Shown: positions 55,201 to 63,171 of the stretch, piece after piece
How the letters are laid out: the number at the start of each line of letters is the position of its first letter
How positions within the stretch are numbered: position 1 is the stretch's first letter
Assembly: GCA_022641775.1 (NCBI GenBank)
Contig: JALCDS010000006.1
Location: 1-64,000 of the forward strand
DNA length: 64,000 nt
Source: Clostridiaceae bacterium
Lineage (GTDB): Bacteria > Cyanobacteriota > Vampirovibrionia > Gastranaerophilales > Gastranaerophilaceae
Reading direction: 5' to 3'
Position numbers and translations under genes: made by a program
Notes under the pieces: model-generated
Databases searched by the model: none
What the model was told of the DNA's origin: nothing
What the model saw: the letters and a program-made list of their open reading frames with translations, nothing else

Positions 55201-56814
55201 TTAATCTTTATCTAATTTTGCTATCAATTCATCACAAGAAGTTACTTCAAATCTTGTTTGACTCATCATAACTGTTTCAGCGATTAATAATGCCGTTGGA
55301 ACAAGTGCTGCTACGATACTCAAAAGAATACCGTTAAGGTCTCCACCTATTTCTGTCATAAAATAGGATACGTTCATTGAAAATTCAATCAAGATAATTG
55401 AAATAGCTATTGCAAAAGAACGTCTCTTTTCAAATTCCAAACGACGGATGCCTTCAAGTCCGTAGATTGTTACACCGTGTTGAATGTAATCAGAAAATCC
55501 GTCTTGTTTTATAACTTGTGAGCCTTGAATTTTCTTTGAAGCTGTAAATGCACTTACAAACGTAAAGAATGCAAATATAATCAAGAAAGTTGCTAATACC
55601 AAGAATACAGGGCTTATTCTTAAGCCTGAAATTCTTACCCAACCGGCAGCTTCAGGGAAACACATAGCTAAGGTGTTTGAAACACCATATGCTAAGAACG
55701 GTGCTGTTAAAATACCTACCAAAATTTCAAAACCTGATTTTATTTGTAAATTGAACATCTTGTCTTTTATATATTGGATTTTTGAATTGCTTAAACTGTT
55801 TACATACCTATCAATCCATTTTCTGTAAGCTTTTATTACACCTTCAAAATCTTCTCTGTATTCATGTTTATTTAATTCCAAATTCCATTCAGATTCGTTA
55901 CACTTAAAGTATCCGCAACTTATTGCAAGAACTGCCATAATTCCTGAGAAGAAGAATGAAATAAATATTGCAAATGTCAAAAAGTCATTCAAATTCATAT
56001 AATAAACAAGGTTTACAACATAAATTCCAAGTACAAATATAAGTGCAAATGTCAACATAAATACTTCTGCTATTTTGTTTGAACGGTTCATGTCTTTTTG
56101 GATATTACTTTGCAGGTATAAATAGACACCTTGTTTTAGTAATAAACATATTCCGTAAATTAAAACTGTGTAAATCCCCCAAACTTTTAAGTTTGTAGGA
56201 AGATGAAGATAATTTGCTGATTCTTGAATTGATAAACCCATAAGGTAGTTTGAAACACCAAATGCGCAAACCATTGCACTAAATAGCATTGCTATATGTA
56301 AAAATATCTTTGTTCTTCCGTTTGAGGTTAATTTAGATTTTAAATCGGAGATTGTAAACCCAACTTCTTTGATAATACTTACACGAGCAGCTTCAATATC
56401 TTCTTTTTGTTTTTCAAGTTTAACTTTTGTTGAAGCATTTACTTCATTGCCGTAAAGACCTTTGATATCTGCTTCTGTAAAGTCTTCTTGCGCGATTGAA
56501 GTTACCGTCTTTGAATGTGAAAAATCTTCTTTTACCAGTCTCACACCGATAAATTCATCAGTATCAGCAATCATAATTTTGCAAACATCACTAATTTCGA
56601 TTTTTTTAATCGGTTTGCCTCTAAATAAAACTTTCGGAGATTGGAAGTTATTTATAATAGTACATTTTTGAGTGTCCGGATTGTATTGAACCGAAATCAA
56701 AAGATCAAAATTGATATTCAGTTTAACGTCGCAATTCGGGTTAGAACCTATGTTAATTACATCTGTACCTGCAAATGTTTTTTCTTCAGTAGATGTTGAA
56801 ATTATAACTGCCAT
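55201..56814 (-). CDS. FHA-like N-terminal domain fused to a polytopic membrane protein (537 aa)
   Basis: Residues about 5-95 look like a forkhead-associated fold: VINIGSNPNCDVKLN aligns with the FHA IGR.p.cdi.l start and LFRGKPIKKIEISDVCKIMIAD with its end. The Arg and Ser/His that bind phosphothreonine are absent, so it may be a structural version. About eight membrane helices follow in two groups (roughly 170-305 and 360-420, then 470-515). A soluble loop with KAYRKWIDRYVNSLSNSKIQYIKDKMFN lies between the first two groups. No transporter family recognised. It is the natural membrane core of the vWA/TonB operon (inference). Confidence 0.7.
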   Translation of the reverse strand: MAVIISTSTEEKTFAGTDVINIGSNPNCDVKLNINFDLLISVQYNPDTQKCTIINNFQSPKVLFRGKPIKKIEISDVCKIMIADTDEFIGVRLVKEDFSHSKTVTSIAQEDFTEADIKGLYGNEVNASTKVKLEKQKEDIEAARVSIIKEVGFTISDLKSKLTSNGRTKIFLHIAMLFSAMVCAFGVSNYLMGLSIQESANYLHLPTNLKVWGIYTVLIYGICLLLKQGVYLYLQSNIQKDMNRSNKIAEVFMLTFALIFVLGIYVVNLVYYMNLNDFLTFAIFISFFFSGIMAVLAISCGYFKCNESEWNLELNKHEYREDFEGVIKAYRKWIDRYVNSLSNSKIQYIKDKMFNLQIKSGFEILVGILTAPFLAYGVSNTLAMCFPEAAGWVRISGLRISPVFLVLATFLIIFAFFTFVSAFTASKKIQGSQVIKQDGFSDYIQHGVTIYGLEGIRRLEFEKRRSFAIAISIILIEFSMNVSYFMTEIGGDLNGILLSIVAALVPTALLIAETVMMSQTRFEVTSCDELIAKLDKD

Positions 56815-56827
56815 TTTTTACTCCTCA

Positions 56828-57502
56828 TTATCTTCCAAGAACATTTATGAATGTTCTTATAGCTTTATCAGTACTTTCTTTTGTGGCAACAATAAGTTTT
56901 GTTTCGCCGAGAACAGGTGTCAACTTATCTTTAACCAAATCCAATTTTGAAGGATGTGCATCCAAAAACATCATTGTAAGTTCGGGAGCATATGTTTTAA
57001 CATGTGCTACATTTTTTGGTAATGTAGACCAGTTTAGTTGTTTGGTGACATCACCTTCATTTGCCAAATCTCCGATAACAACGATTGCCGGATTGTAGCC
57101 TGCTTGCTTCATCGACAGAGCATATTTGAATGCTTTTCTCATTCCGATTCCGTAGGCTGTGCCATAATCTTTTGCATTGTATTGAGTGAAAGCATTCATT
57201 GCTTTTGTTATTTCACTTCCATTCATTGGAGAACCTTCATAAATCAAATAAGCATCTTCAGATACGTTGAATATTTTTATTTTATCTTCAGGATCAAGTA
57301 AATTACAAATTTGTCTCAAAATTTTCTTTTGTTCAGGCAAATTCTTTTGGTTTGAAGCTGATGAATCAACTACAAACATAACGGCTTCAGGATGGAAGTC
57401 ATCAACTTTAATCTTTCTGGCTGCACTCCATACCAATTTCCCAATGATTGACATTGCAAGAATTAGTATTCCGATTGTTATTATTCTTTTATTCAATTTC
57501 AT
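56828..57502 (-). CDS. Membrane-anchored von Willebrand factor A domain protein (224 aa)
   Basis: An N-terminal membrane helix (about 8-26) precedes a vWA domain. VMFVVDSSASNQKNL holds the MIDAS DxSxS motif (46-50), GTAYGIGMRKAFKYALSMKQAG gives the Thr region and IVVIGDLANEGD the final Asp loop. vWA domains bind metal and partner proteins; in membrane-anchored bacterial forms they often organise complexes in the periplasm. First gene of the six-gene operon, with its own promoter (57528-57556) and an AAAGGAT ribosome-binding site. Partners are inferred from position only. Confidence 0.85.
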   Translation of the reverse strand: MKLNKRIITIGILILAMSIIGKLVWSAARKIKVDDFHPEAVMFVVDSSASNQKNLPEQKKILRQICNLLDPEDKIKIFNVSEDAYLIYEGSPMNGSEITKAMNAFTQYNAKDYGTAYGIGMRKAFKYALSMKQAGYNPAIVVIGDLANEGDVTKQLNWSTLPKNVAHVKTYAPELTMMFLDAHPSKLDLVKDKLTPVLGETKLIVATKESTDKAIRTFINVLGR

Positions 57503-57527
57503 AATTTCTATCCTTTATTATGTTTAA

Positions 57528-57556
57528 AATATATCATATTAAAAATTTCTTATCAA
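57528..57556 (-). promoter_or_regulatory. Promoter of the vWA-FHA-TonB operon
   Basis: On the minus strand, TTGATA (57556-57551), a 17-bp spacer and TATATT (57533-57528). The -35 box overlaps the stop codon of the upstream glycine-zipper gene, so the operon can be expressed separately from it. Confidence 0.75.
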
Positions 57557-58560
57557 TTATATGGAGAAATATTAATAGGTTGAGTGAGTTTTAATTGAAT
57601 TTTTGTGCCGTCAGGAATTTTTACGTCATCCCCTCTGGTCATTGCTCCGTGCGCTCCACCGGCTACGGTTCCGATTCCTCCGCCAATTGCAATTGCACGT
57701 ATAAAATCTTCTCCACCGGCACCTCCGGTTAGTAAAAATCCTAACATTCCTCCCAAAATCCCCATTCCTGTTCCGATTAATACATCACGGGTCATATTTT
57801 TGGCACGAGTGCTTTTTGCGGTTACAACAATTGTTTCTGTTGAAATTTTAAACGGAGAGCCGTTTGTCGGTTCAATCTCATCAAATTGTATCGCCATAGA
57901 GCCTGAACCATAGGCATATCCTGCGGATTTTGAATCCTGAACGCTGCCTGATACCATGCTGCCTGCAGGTGCAACTACTCTGCCGTTATAGACAAAATCT
58001 TGCGGCAACGTTACGGTAAGTCTGTCACTTTTGTCAAGGCTTCCGGAACTTATTCCCGATTCAAATACAACATCAAAAGTTGTTCCTGCCGGAACATATA
58101 CAACAGAGCCTTGTAACGTTTTGTTTGTTGGTGAAGATGTTGTAGATGTGTTGGTTTCATCAACATTATTATTATCATTATTATTATATTCTTGATAGTT
58201 AGAATTGTCATTTTGGGAATTGTTATCTTGATAATTATCCGAGTTGTCATTATTTTGATAATTGTTAGTATCTTCATTATCTGAATTGTTTTCATCGCTC
58301 GGATTTACATAATTATCCTCGTCAACATAGACTGGTGGTTGTGTTTTGGTCTGAGAAGAGTTTTTGTTTTTAGGCTTTTCAACCGAATAATCATCGTTTT
58401 TTGAAGTCGGATTATATGTGTTTTGATTATCAAATTGGCGTTGCGCTTCATCTGAAAAATCATATTTGGAATAGTCAAAAACCTCAGCAGATACAGGTAG
58501 TAATGTTATATTTACTGCCAATACTAATGCTAATAAAACTTTTCCATACTTATTCATCAT
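57553..58560 (-). CDS. Secreted protein with Asn/Asp-rich linker and glycine-zipper C-terminus (335 aa)
   Basis: A signal peptide (MMNKYGKVLLALVLAVNITLLPVSAEV, cleavage likely after VSA) is followed by a long low-complexity Asn/Asp/Tyr/Ser linker (about 50-145). A beta domain comes next (VVYVPAGTTFDVVFESGISSGSLDKSDRLTVTLPQDFVYNGRVVAPAGSMVSGSVQDSKSAG), then a glycine-zipper pair (VLIGTGMGILGGMLGFLLTGGAGG, AIAIGGGIGTVAGGAHGAMTRG). The beta domain has the VPAGT...vipaGs.v.G.v pattern seen in several uncharacterised envelope proteins. Glycine zippers suggest outer-membrane or oligomeric insertion. Upstream neighbour of the vWA operon on the same strand. Confidence 0.8.
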   Translation of the reverse strand: MMNKYGKVLLALVLAVNITLLPVSAEVFDYSKYDFSDEAQRQFDNQNTYNPTSKNDDYSVEKPKNKNSSQTKTQPPVYVDEDNYVNPSDENNSDNEDTNNYQNNDNSDNYQDNNSQNDNSNYQEYNNNDNNNVDETNTSTTSSPTNKTLQGSVVYVPAGTTFDVVFESGISSGSLDKSDRLTVTLPQDFVYNGRVVAPAGSMVSGSVQDSKSAGYAYGSGSMAIQFDEIEPTNGSPFKISTETIVVTAKSTRAKNMTRDVLIGTGMGILGGMLGFLLTGGAGGEDFIRAIAIGGGIGTVAGGAHGAMTRGDDVKIPDGTKIQLKLTQPINISPYN

Positions 58561-58603
58561 AAAATCTCACGTTTAACTAGATTATAATTTATTATTAATT
58601 ATA

Positions 58604-58632
58604 TTGCAATATTAGATTAAAATTGCTAAAAT
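58604..58632 (+). promoter_or_regulatory. Promoter of plsY
   Basis: TTGCAA (58604-58609), a 17-bp spacer and TAAAAT (58627-58632). Start near 58639, followed by the GAGGAG ribosome-binding site. Confidence 0.75.
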
Positions 58633-58654
58633 AATAAAAGCAAGAGGAGACGTT

Positions 58655-59263
58655 ATGTTAAATAATATATTTGAAGTTTTATTTGTAATTTTGGGCGCAT
58701 ATTTAATTGGTTCTATACCTACCGGATACATTGTAGTGAAGCTATTTACAGGCAAAGATATAAGGCAAATAGGTTCCGGTTCGACAGGGGCTACAAATGT
58801 AAAGCGTGTAATGGGAAAAACATGGTTTTTTATTGTTTTGCTTTTAGATGCATTTAAAGGTGCGCTACCTGTAATTTTAGCCAAAATGTTTACGATAGGG
58901 TTGACAAGTATAGGTATTATGCCTGTAGTAGCTGCGGTTGCTGTAATTGTTGGACATAGTAAATCTATTTTCTTAAACTTTACCGGCGGAAAGTCTGTTG
59001 CATCAAGCATTGGTACAATTATTGCATTGAATTGGCAAGTAGGATTGATATTGGCAGGAATTTGGGCAGCAGTAACATTTGTATCAAGATATGTTTCAGT
59101 AGGTTCTATTGTTGCTCTTTGGCTTGCTCCTTTTGTAATGTTAATTTTTAAACAACCTATTGCTTACGCTTGGTATTGTACAATTGGCGCGATTTATATT
59201 ACTTACCTTCACAGAGGCAATATTAAAAGATTGCTTAAAGGTGATGAAAGTAAAGTAAGATAA
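58655..59263 (+). CDS. plsY: Glycerol-3-phosphate acyltransferase PlsY
   Basis: PlsY moves an acyl group from acyl phosphate to glycerol 3-phosphate, the first step of membrane phospholipid synthesis, in the inner membrane. The 202 residues have several membrane helices and the three family motifs: GSIPTGYIVVKLFTGKDIRQIGSGSTGATNVKRVMGK, VGHSKSIFLNFTGGKSVASSIG and the last block FKQPIAYAWYCTIGAIYITYLHRGNIKRLLKGDESK. plsX is not in the window. A small membrane protein gene follows after three bases. Confidence 0.95.
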   Translation: MLNNIFEVLFVILGAYLIGSIPTGYIVVKLFTGKDIRQIGSGSTGATNVKRVMGKTWFFIVLLLDAFKGALPVILAKMFTIGLTSIGIMPVVAAVAVIVGHSKSIFLNFTGGKSVASSIGTIIALNWQVGLILAGIWAAVTFVSRYVSVGSIVALWLAPFVMLIFKQPIAYAWYCTIGAIYITYLHRGNIKRLLKGDESKVR

Positions 59264-59266
59264 GTT

Positions 59267-59941
59267 ATGCAAATTATAAAATTAAACGATGATTATGGTT
59301 CTAAAATAATTTTAATGTTCGTAAGTTTTGTTACAATCATCCTACTTCCGTGTATATGGAGTTTGTACGATGGACAGCTTATTAATTCATATGTACTTTT
59401 TCTTTTTGGCTCAGTTTTTGTGTGTGGAATTATTTTGTTATGGTCCATATTTGTTTCGGGTTACGAATATCCTTGTGAAATGAGAATTGATGATTCATCA
59501 TTAAAAATTGTTTACAAACGTAAGCATAAAATTTCACAAATTAAAGAACTTGATTTAGCCGAAATTAAAAAAATAAAATTTGATATAAATGCAAAAGAAC
59601 AGGTGGTTAACTATGAGTTACATTTCCTTTGTAAAAATCCCAAAAAATCTATTGATATAGAGTTTGGAATTCATAAATTATTATTTTTTGTAGACCAATA
59701 TAGTCTTTTTTATCAAATGTGTGAACTAAAAGAAATTTTGCCAAACTTAACATGTAATGTTTCAAGTATAGATTTAGCAGAAATGATAGATTTAGAAACA
59801 TATTTTAAAGATGGAATCCATACCAAAAACTATTCGGAAAATAATAATAAATTCAACATAATCAAACCATATATTTCCCCTGTTATTCTAATCATTTTGG
59901 GAATTATTGCATTGTTTGTTGCATATAATTTTGGGAAATAA
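59267..59941 (+). CDS. Unknown membrane protein (224 aa), possible PH-like middle domain
   Basis: Two membrane helices lie near the start (about 13-31 and 41-65) and one at the end (about 200-220). The soluble middle (MRIDDSSLKIVYKRKHKISQIKELDLAEIKKIKFDINAKEQVVNYELHFLCKNPKKSIDIEFGIHKLLFFVDQYSLFYQ) has the strand pattern of bacterial PH-like domains. No named family. It starts three bases after plsY, so the two are co-transcribed. Function unknown. Confidence 0.72.
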   Translation: MQIIKLNDDYGSKIILMFVSFVTIILLPCIWSLYDGQLINSYVLFLFGSVFVCGIILLWSIFVSGYEYPCEMRIDDSSLKIVYKRKHKISQIKELDLAEIKKIKFDINAKEQVVNYELHFLCKNPKKSIDIEFGIHKLLFFVDQYSLFYQMCELKEILPNLTCNVSSIDLAEMIDLETYFKDGIHTKNYSENNNKFNIIKPYISPVILIILGIIALFVAYNFGK

Positions 59942-60031
59942 AACTATTAGAGTTTGCTGTTTGCAATTTTATTGTTGTAAAAGTCTCGAAATCTTTCTTT
60001 ATAACTGATTTTGGCTTCTTCCATATATACT

Positions 60032-60787
60032 CTACTGTATAAAGGCTTCATACAAAACAACTGCGGCAGAAATACTTAAATTTAATGATTCTACATTTTC
60101 TTTCATTTCTATTTTTACAGAAGTTGTTGCAAAATCAATCAGTTCTTTACTCAAACCATCAGCTTCAGATCCAAACATTACAAGACTCGGTAATTTGATT
60201 TTGAAATCTTTTAACATTGTAGTTGCTTTTGGTAATGTTGCTACTCTTTCATAGTCTTTAAACATTTCTTTCAGTTCATTAATTTCAGAAATGGAAACAG
60301 TAGGAACTTTCCACAAGTTACCTACTGCAGAGCGCACACATTTTGGGTTATACAAATCTACGGTTTCTTTTCCGTATAAGACGATTGCATCGGCATTGAA
60401 GGCTGCTGCTGTTCTCATAATTGTACCTAGATTACCGGTATCTTTGATATTTTCCAACAGAACTACACGTTTTGTCCCTTTAAGAATCGATTTGTCAAAG
60501 TGTTTTTGAATTCCGACGGCAACTGCATCAGGCGCAGATTCAGTCGTTGAAATCTTTTTTAAAATCGGTTCTGTTACCAAAATGATTTTATCTTTCAAAA
60601 ATTCATAGCGAGAGATATGTTCTTTGAGCACAAAAACATGCTCTATCTCTATATTGAAATCATAAGCTTCTTTTATGACCTTGAAACCTTCCAACAAAAA
60701 TTTATTTTCTGAATTCCTGAACTTTTTTTGCTGTAATTTGGCAGTATCCTTTACCAGTTCATTATTAACGCTTGTGATTTCTATCAT
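60032..60787 (-). CDS. TrmH/SpoU family RNA 2'-O-methyltransferase
   Basis: This second SPOUT paralog has the substrate-binding part (ITSVNNELVKDTAKLQQKKFRNSENKFLLEGFKVIKEA) and the knotted catalytic domain (VVLLENIKDTGNLGTIMRTAAAFNADAIVLYG, NPKCVRSAVGNLWKVP, LVMFGSEADGLSKELIDFATTSVKIEMKENVESLNLSISAAVVLYE). It is closer to TsnR/YsgA-type rRNA methyltransferases than to RlmB. The start directly follows the pepP stop with no gap; it ends the ppiC-pepP-trmH run. Confidence 0.9.
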   Translation of the reverse strand: MIEITSVNNELVKDTAKLQQKKFRNSENKFLLEGFKVIKEAYDFNIEIEHVFVLKEHISRYEFLKDKIILVTEPILKKISTTESAPDAVAVGIQKHFDKSILKGTKRVVLLENIKDTGNLGTIMRTAAAFNADAIVLYGKETVDLYNPKCVRSAVGNLWKVPTVSISEINELKEMFKDYERVATLPKATTMLKDFKIKLPSLVMFGSEADGLSKELIDFATTSVKIEMKENVESLNLSISAAVVLYEAFIQ

Positions 60788-62368
60788 TTATAGTACCTTA
60801 AATAGTTTTAACTGTTTCTTTTCAGTATCGTTCAACATTGAAAAATTAATCAATTTTTTTTCGTAACACATGTCTGTAAATGAATTAATTATCCCATATT
60901 TTTTGTAACACGAATTTTCCAATCTTACACCAAAGAATTTTTCGTTATATAGTCCTGGTTCTATTGTAAAACACATATTTTCTTCAATAGGAACTTTCGC
61001 AAGTTCATTTTTGCTCAAATTTGGCGGATATTCATGAACGCTTATTCCGATACCATGCCCGAGGCCGTGATTGAATTCAAAGCCTTCTATCTTGTTTTGT
61101 TCTTCCAATATTCTTGCGTTATTATCAATTTCATATCCTGTCGTATCTGTTTTCAGACTATAATTAAAACAGTTTAAAAACATTTTTAAAACAGTTGTGT
61201 AAACGTGTTTTTGGAGTTCTGTAGGATTTCCTTTCACGAAAACTCTTGTAATATCTGTAGCAAGTCCGCCATCATAATATGCACCACAGTCTATCAGAAC
61301 GAGTCCGCCGTCTTTTAAAATAACATTTTTATCTGTTTTTGAATAGTGTGCTAATGCAGCGTTTTTATCTATTGCAACAATAGATTTGAAGCTTAAACTT
61401 TTTGCGCCAAATTGGTAAAAATATTCTTCCAGTTTGTTATCAATATCATGTTCTGACAAGTTCTCATGTTCATTTATGTATGCGCGAATAGCATACATTG
61501 TTCTATCAGTCATTTCAAAACAATGCTTGTAATGCTCAAGCTCTTCATCTGTTTTGATAGATTTCATATGCATAACAGGATTTGTTTCAAATATTTTTGC
61601 TCGGTCTTTTATCAGAGAATAATCATGAGCATTAATTGTTGATTTATCAACATAAATATTCCCTTTGAAATTTTTAATATAATTTTCAAAAGATTCCATT
61701 TTGTCAGGGGTAAAAAGTAATGTTTTTTTGTGTGAAATCAAAGCTTTTGCTTTTATTTTTGCAGAATATTGTTTCGCAAAATCTCTAGAATTAAAAATGT
61801 ATGAAACATTTTCTAAATTCGTAATCAAGAGAGCATCATCTTGATTAATGCCTGCTAAAATCTTCTTTAATTTTTCTTCTATTGTTATTCCTGTTAAAGA
61901 TTTTGGTATCTTTTTTATCCCTAAATCAGGCTCTCTGTTTAATTTTGTTATTGGATCTTTATCCAAAAGTTTTATGAATACATTTTTGTCTTTCAATTTT
62001 GAAGTTAATTTTTCAAACCTCATCTCGCTTGTTTTGTATGAAAAAATTCCTAATTTTGAATTGGGTTTTATGTATTCACAAAATTCATCAATAAAATTTT
62101 GACCTGTTTGCAATTTTACAACAGTGACAATATCTTTGTTGACTTCTAAATCGGCTTGAATATGGTATCTCCCGTCGACAAATAAATAAATTTTGTCTTT
62201 AGTAACCAGTGCATCTCCGGTTGAACCAGTAAAATCTGTAAGATAAAAACGCGAATTCTCCTTTAAATCGTTGTATTCTACCAAAAAATCATTGGTAGAG
62301 TTTACGAGTAAATAGTTCAAACCTTGAATTTTTAAAAATTCACGTATTTTATCTACAAATTCTTTCAT
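60788..62368 (-). CDS. pepP: Xaa-Pro aminopeptidase (M24B family)
   Basis: This metallopeptidase removes an N-terminal residue before proline. The 526-residue form has two creatinase-like N-terminal domains and the pita-bread catalytic domain. The metal ligands are visible: Asp in LIDCGAYYDGGLATD (two Asp), His in FNHGLGHGIGISVHEYP, Glu in CFTIEPGLYNEKFFGVRLENS (two Glu). It is cytoplasmic (no signal peptide). The start directly follows the stop of the parvulin gene. Confidence 0.92.
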   Translation of the reverse strand: MKEFVDKIREFLKIQGLNYLLVNSTNDFLVEYNDLKENSRFYLTDFTGSTGDALVTKDKIYLFVDGRYHIQADLEVNKDIVTVVKLQTGQNFIDEFCEYIKPNSKLGIFSYKTSEMRFEKLTSKLKDKNVFIKLLDKDPITKLNREPDLGIKKIPKSLTGITIEEKLKKILAGINQDDALLITNLENVSYIFNSRDFAKQYSAKIKAKALISHKKTLLFTPDKMESFENYIKNFKGNIYVDKSTINAHDYSLIKDRAKIFETNPVMHMKSIKTDEELEHYKHCFEMTDRTMYAIRAYINEHENLSEHDIDNKLEEYFYQFGAKSLSFKSIVAIDKNAALAHYSKTDKNVILKDGGLVLIDCGAYYDGGLATDITRVFVKGNPTELQKHVYTTVLKMFLNCFNYSLKTDTTGYEIDNNARILEEQNKIEGFEFNHGLGHGIGISVHEYPPNLSKNELAKVPIEENMCFTIEPGLYNEKFFGVRLENSCYKKYGIINSFTDMCYEKKLINFSMLNDTEKKQLKLFKVL

Positions 62369-62650
62369 CTAGTTCTTGTCCGTAAGTTTTATCAAATGCC
62401 ATCCGAATTGCGTTTGAATAGGTTTTGATACTTGACCTTTTTCAAGAGCAAAAGCAGCATCTTCAAATTCTTTAACCATCATACCTTTACCAAAATAGCC
62501 TAAATCTCCGCCTGCAGCTCCTGATGGACAAAGTGAAACATCTTTTGCAATGTCTTCAAAACTTTCTCCGGAATTAATTTTGTTTAGTAATTCATTTGCT
62601 TCATTTTCTGTTTTTACAAGAATATGACTAGCTCTAACTTCTGTTGTCAT
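62369..62650 (-). CDS. ppiC: Parvulin-type peptidyl-prolyl isomerase (single PpiC domain)
   Basis: The 93 residues are one parvulin domain: VRASHILVKTENEANELLNKINSGESFEDIAKDVSLCPSGAAGGDLGYFGKGMMVKEFEDAAFALEKGQVSKPIQTQFGWHLIKL. There is no signal peptide, so it works in the cytoplasm like E. coli PpiC. Paired directly with pepP, so both genes deal with proline-containing chains. The ATG has AAAGGAGAGA before it. Confidence 0.95.
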   Translation of the reverse strand: MTTEVRASHILVKTENEANELLNKINSGESFEDIAKDVSLCPSGAAGGDLGYFGKGMMVKEFEDAAFALEKGQVSKPIQTQFGWHLIKLTDKN

Positions 62651-63069
62651 TCTCTCTCCTTTATCGAATTATACGATATCTCACTATACTTGCCAAATTA
62701 TAGTACATTTTTCTACTATTTGCAACCAAAAAGAAAGACTTGCTCAAGGAATCCTTTTACAAGCCATGCATATTAAACATAGAGTTTGTTAATTATGAAA
62801 TTGTACATATTATCAATTTAAAAAGTGTAAGTTCATTATATTTTAAAACCAAACCCGCTCTAAGAAAATCTTGTCGCAACCCCGAAAAAAGTGTCTGGAT
62901 ATAACAAACTTACATTATTATATTAACCGTTTTAATGGGGGATTTCACCATTCAAAAGGATAGATTTTTTTTATAAAACTAGTATTTAATAACTAATTCA
63001 AAAGAACTAAGGATACTTTTGAGGTAAAAACTTGCAATATTTTTTTTTTTATTATAAATTTAAAAGTAC
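62651..63069. other. Gene-free spacer before tRNA-Gly
   Basis: No open frame of substance. A split inverted repeat TGTAAGTT (62826-62833) / AACTTACA (62907-62914) encloses 73 bases with a CUAAGA-like small hairpin. A T-run at 63041-63050 lies within the tRNA promoter region, where -10 TATAAA (63053-63058) and TTGCAA (63032-63037, 15-bp spacing) can be seen. I recognise no RNA family here. Confidence 0.4.
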
Positions 63070-63141
63070 GCGGAGGTAACTCAATGGTAGAGTCCCTGCC
63101 TTCCAAGCAGGTTGTTGCGAGTTCGAGTCTCGTCTTCCGCT
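63070..63141 (+). tRNA. tRNA-Gly (anticodon TCC)
   Basis: Cloverleaf of 72 bases: acceptor GCGGAGG/CTTCCGC (with a G-U pair), D arm ACTC-AATGGTA-GAGT, anticodon stem CCTGC/GCAGG with loop CTTCCAA, T arm GCGAG-TTCGAGT-CTCGT. Discriminator U; CCA is not encoded. Confidence 0.95.
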
Positions 63142-63171
63142 TTTTTGCTATCAATTTAAAGGTAAAAAAGC

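Noticed and set aside
59947-60024. 25-codon minus-strand frame MEEAKISYKERFRDF... seven bases after the trmH stop
   Set aside because: Too short, and only a weak AGAG precedes it; it could be a real microprotein but the sequence alone does not support it.
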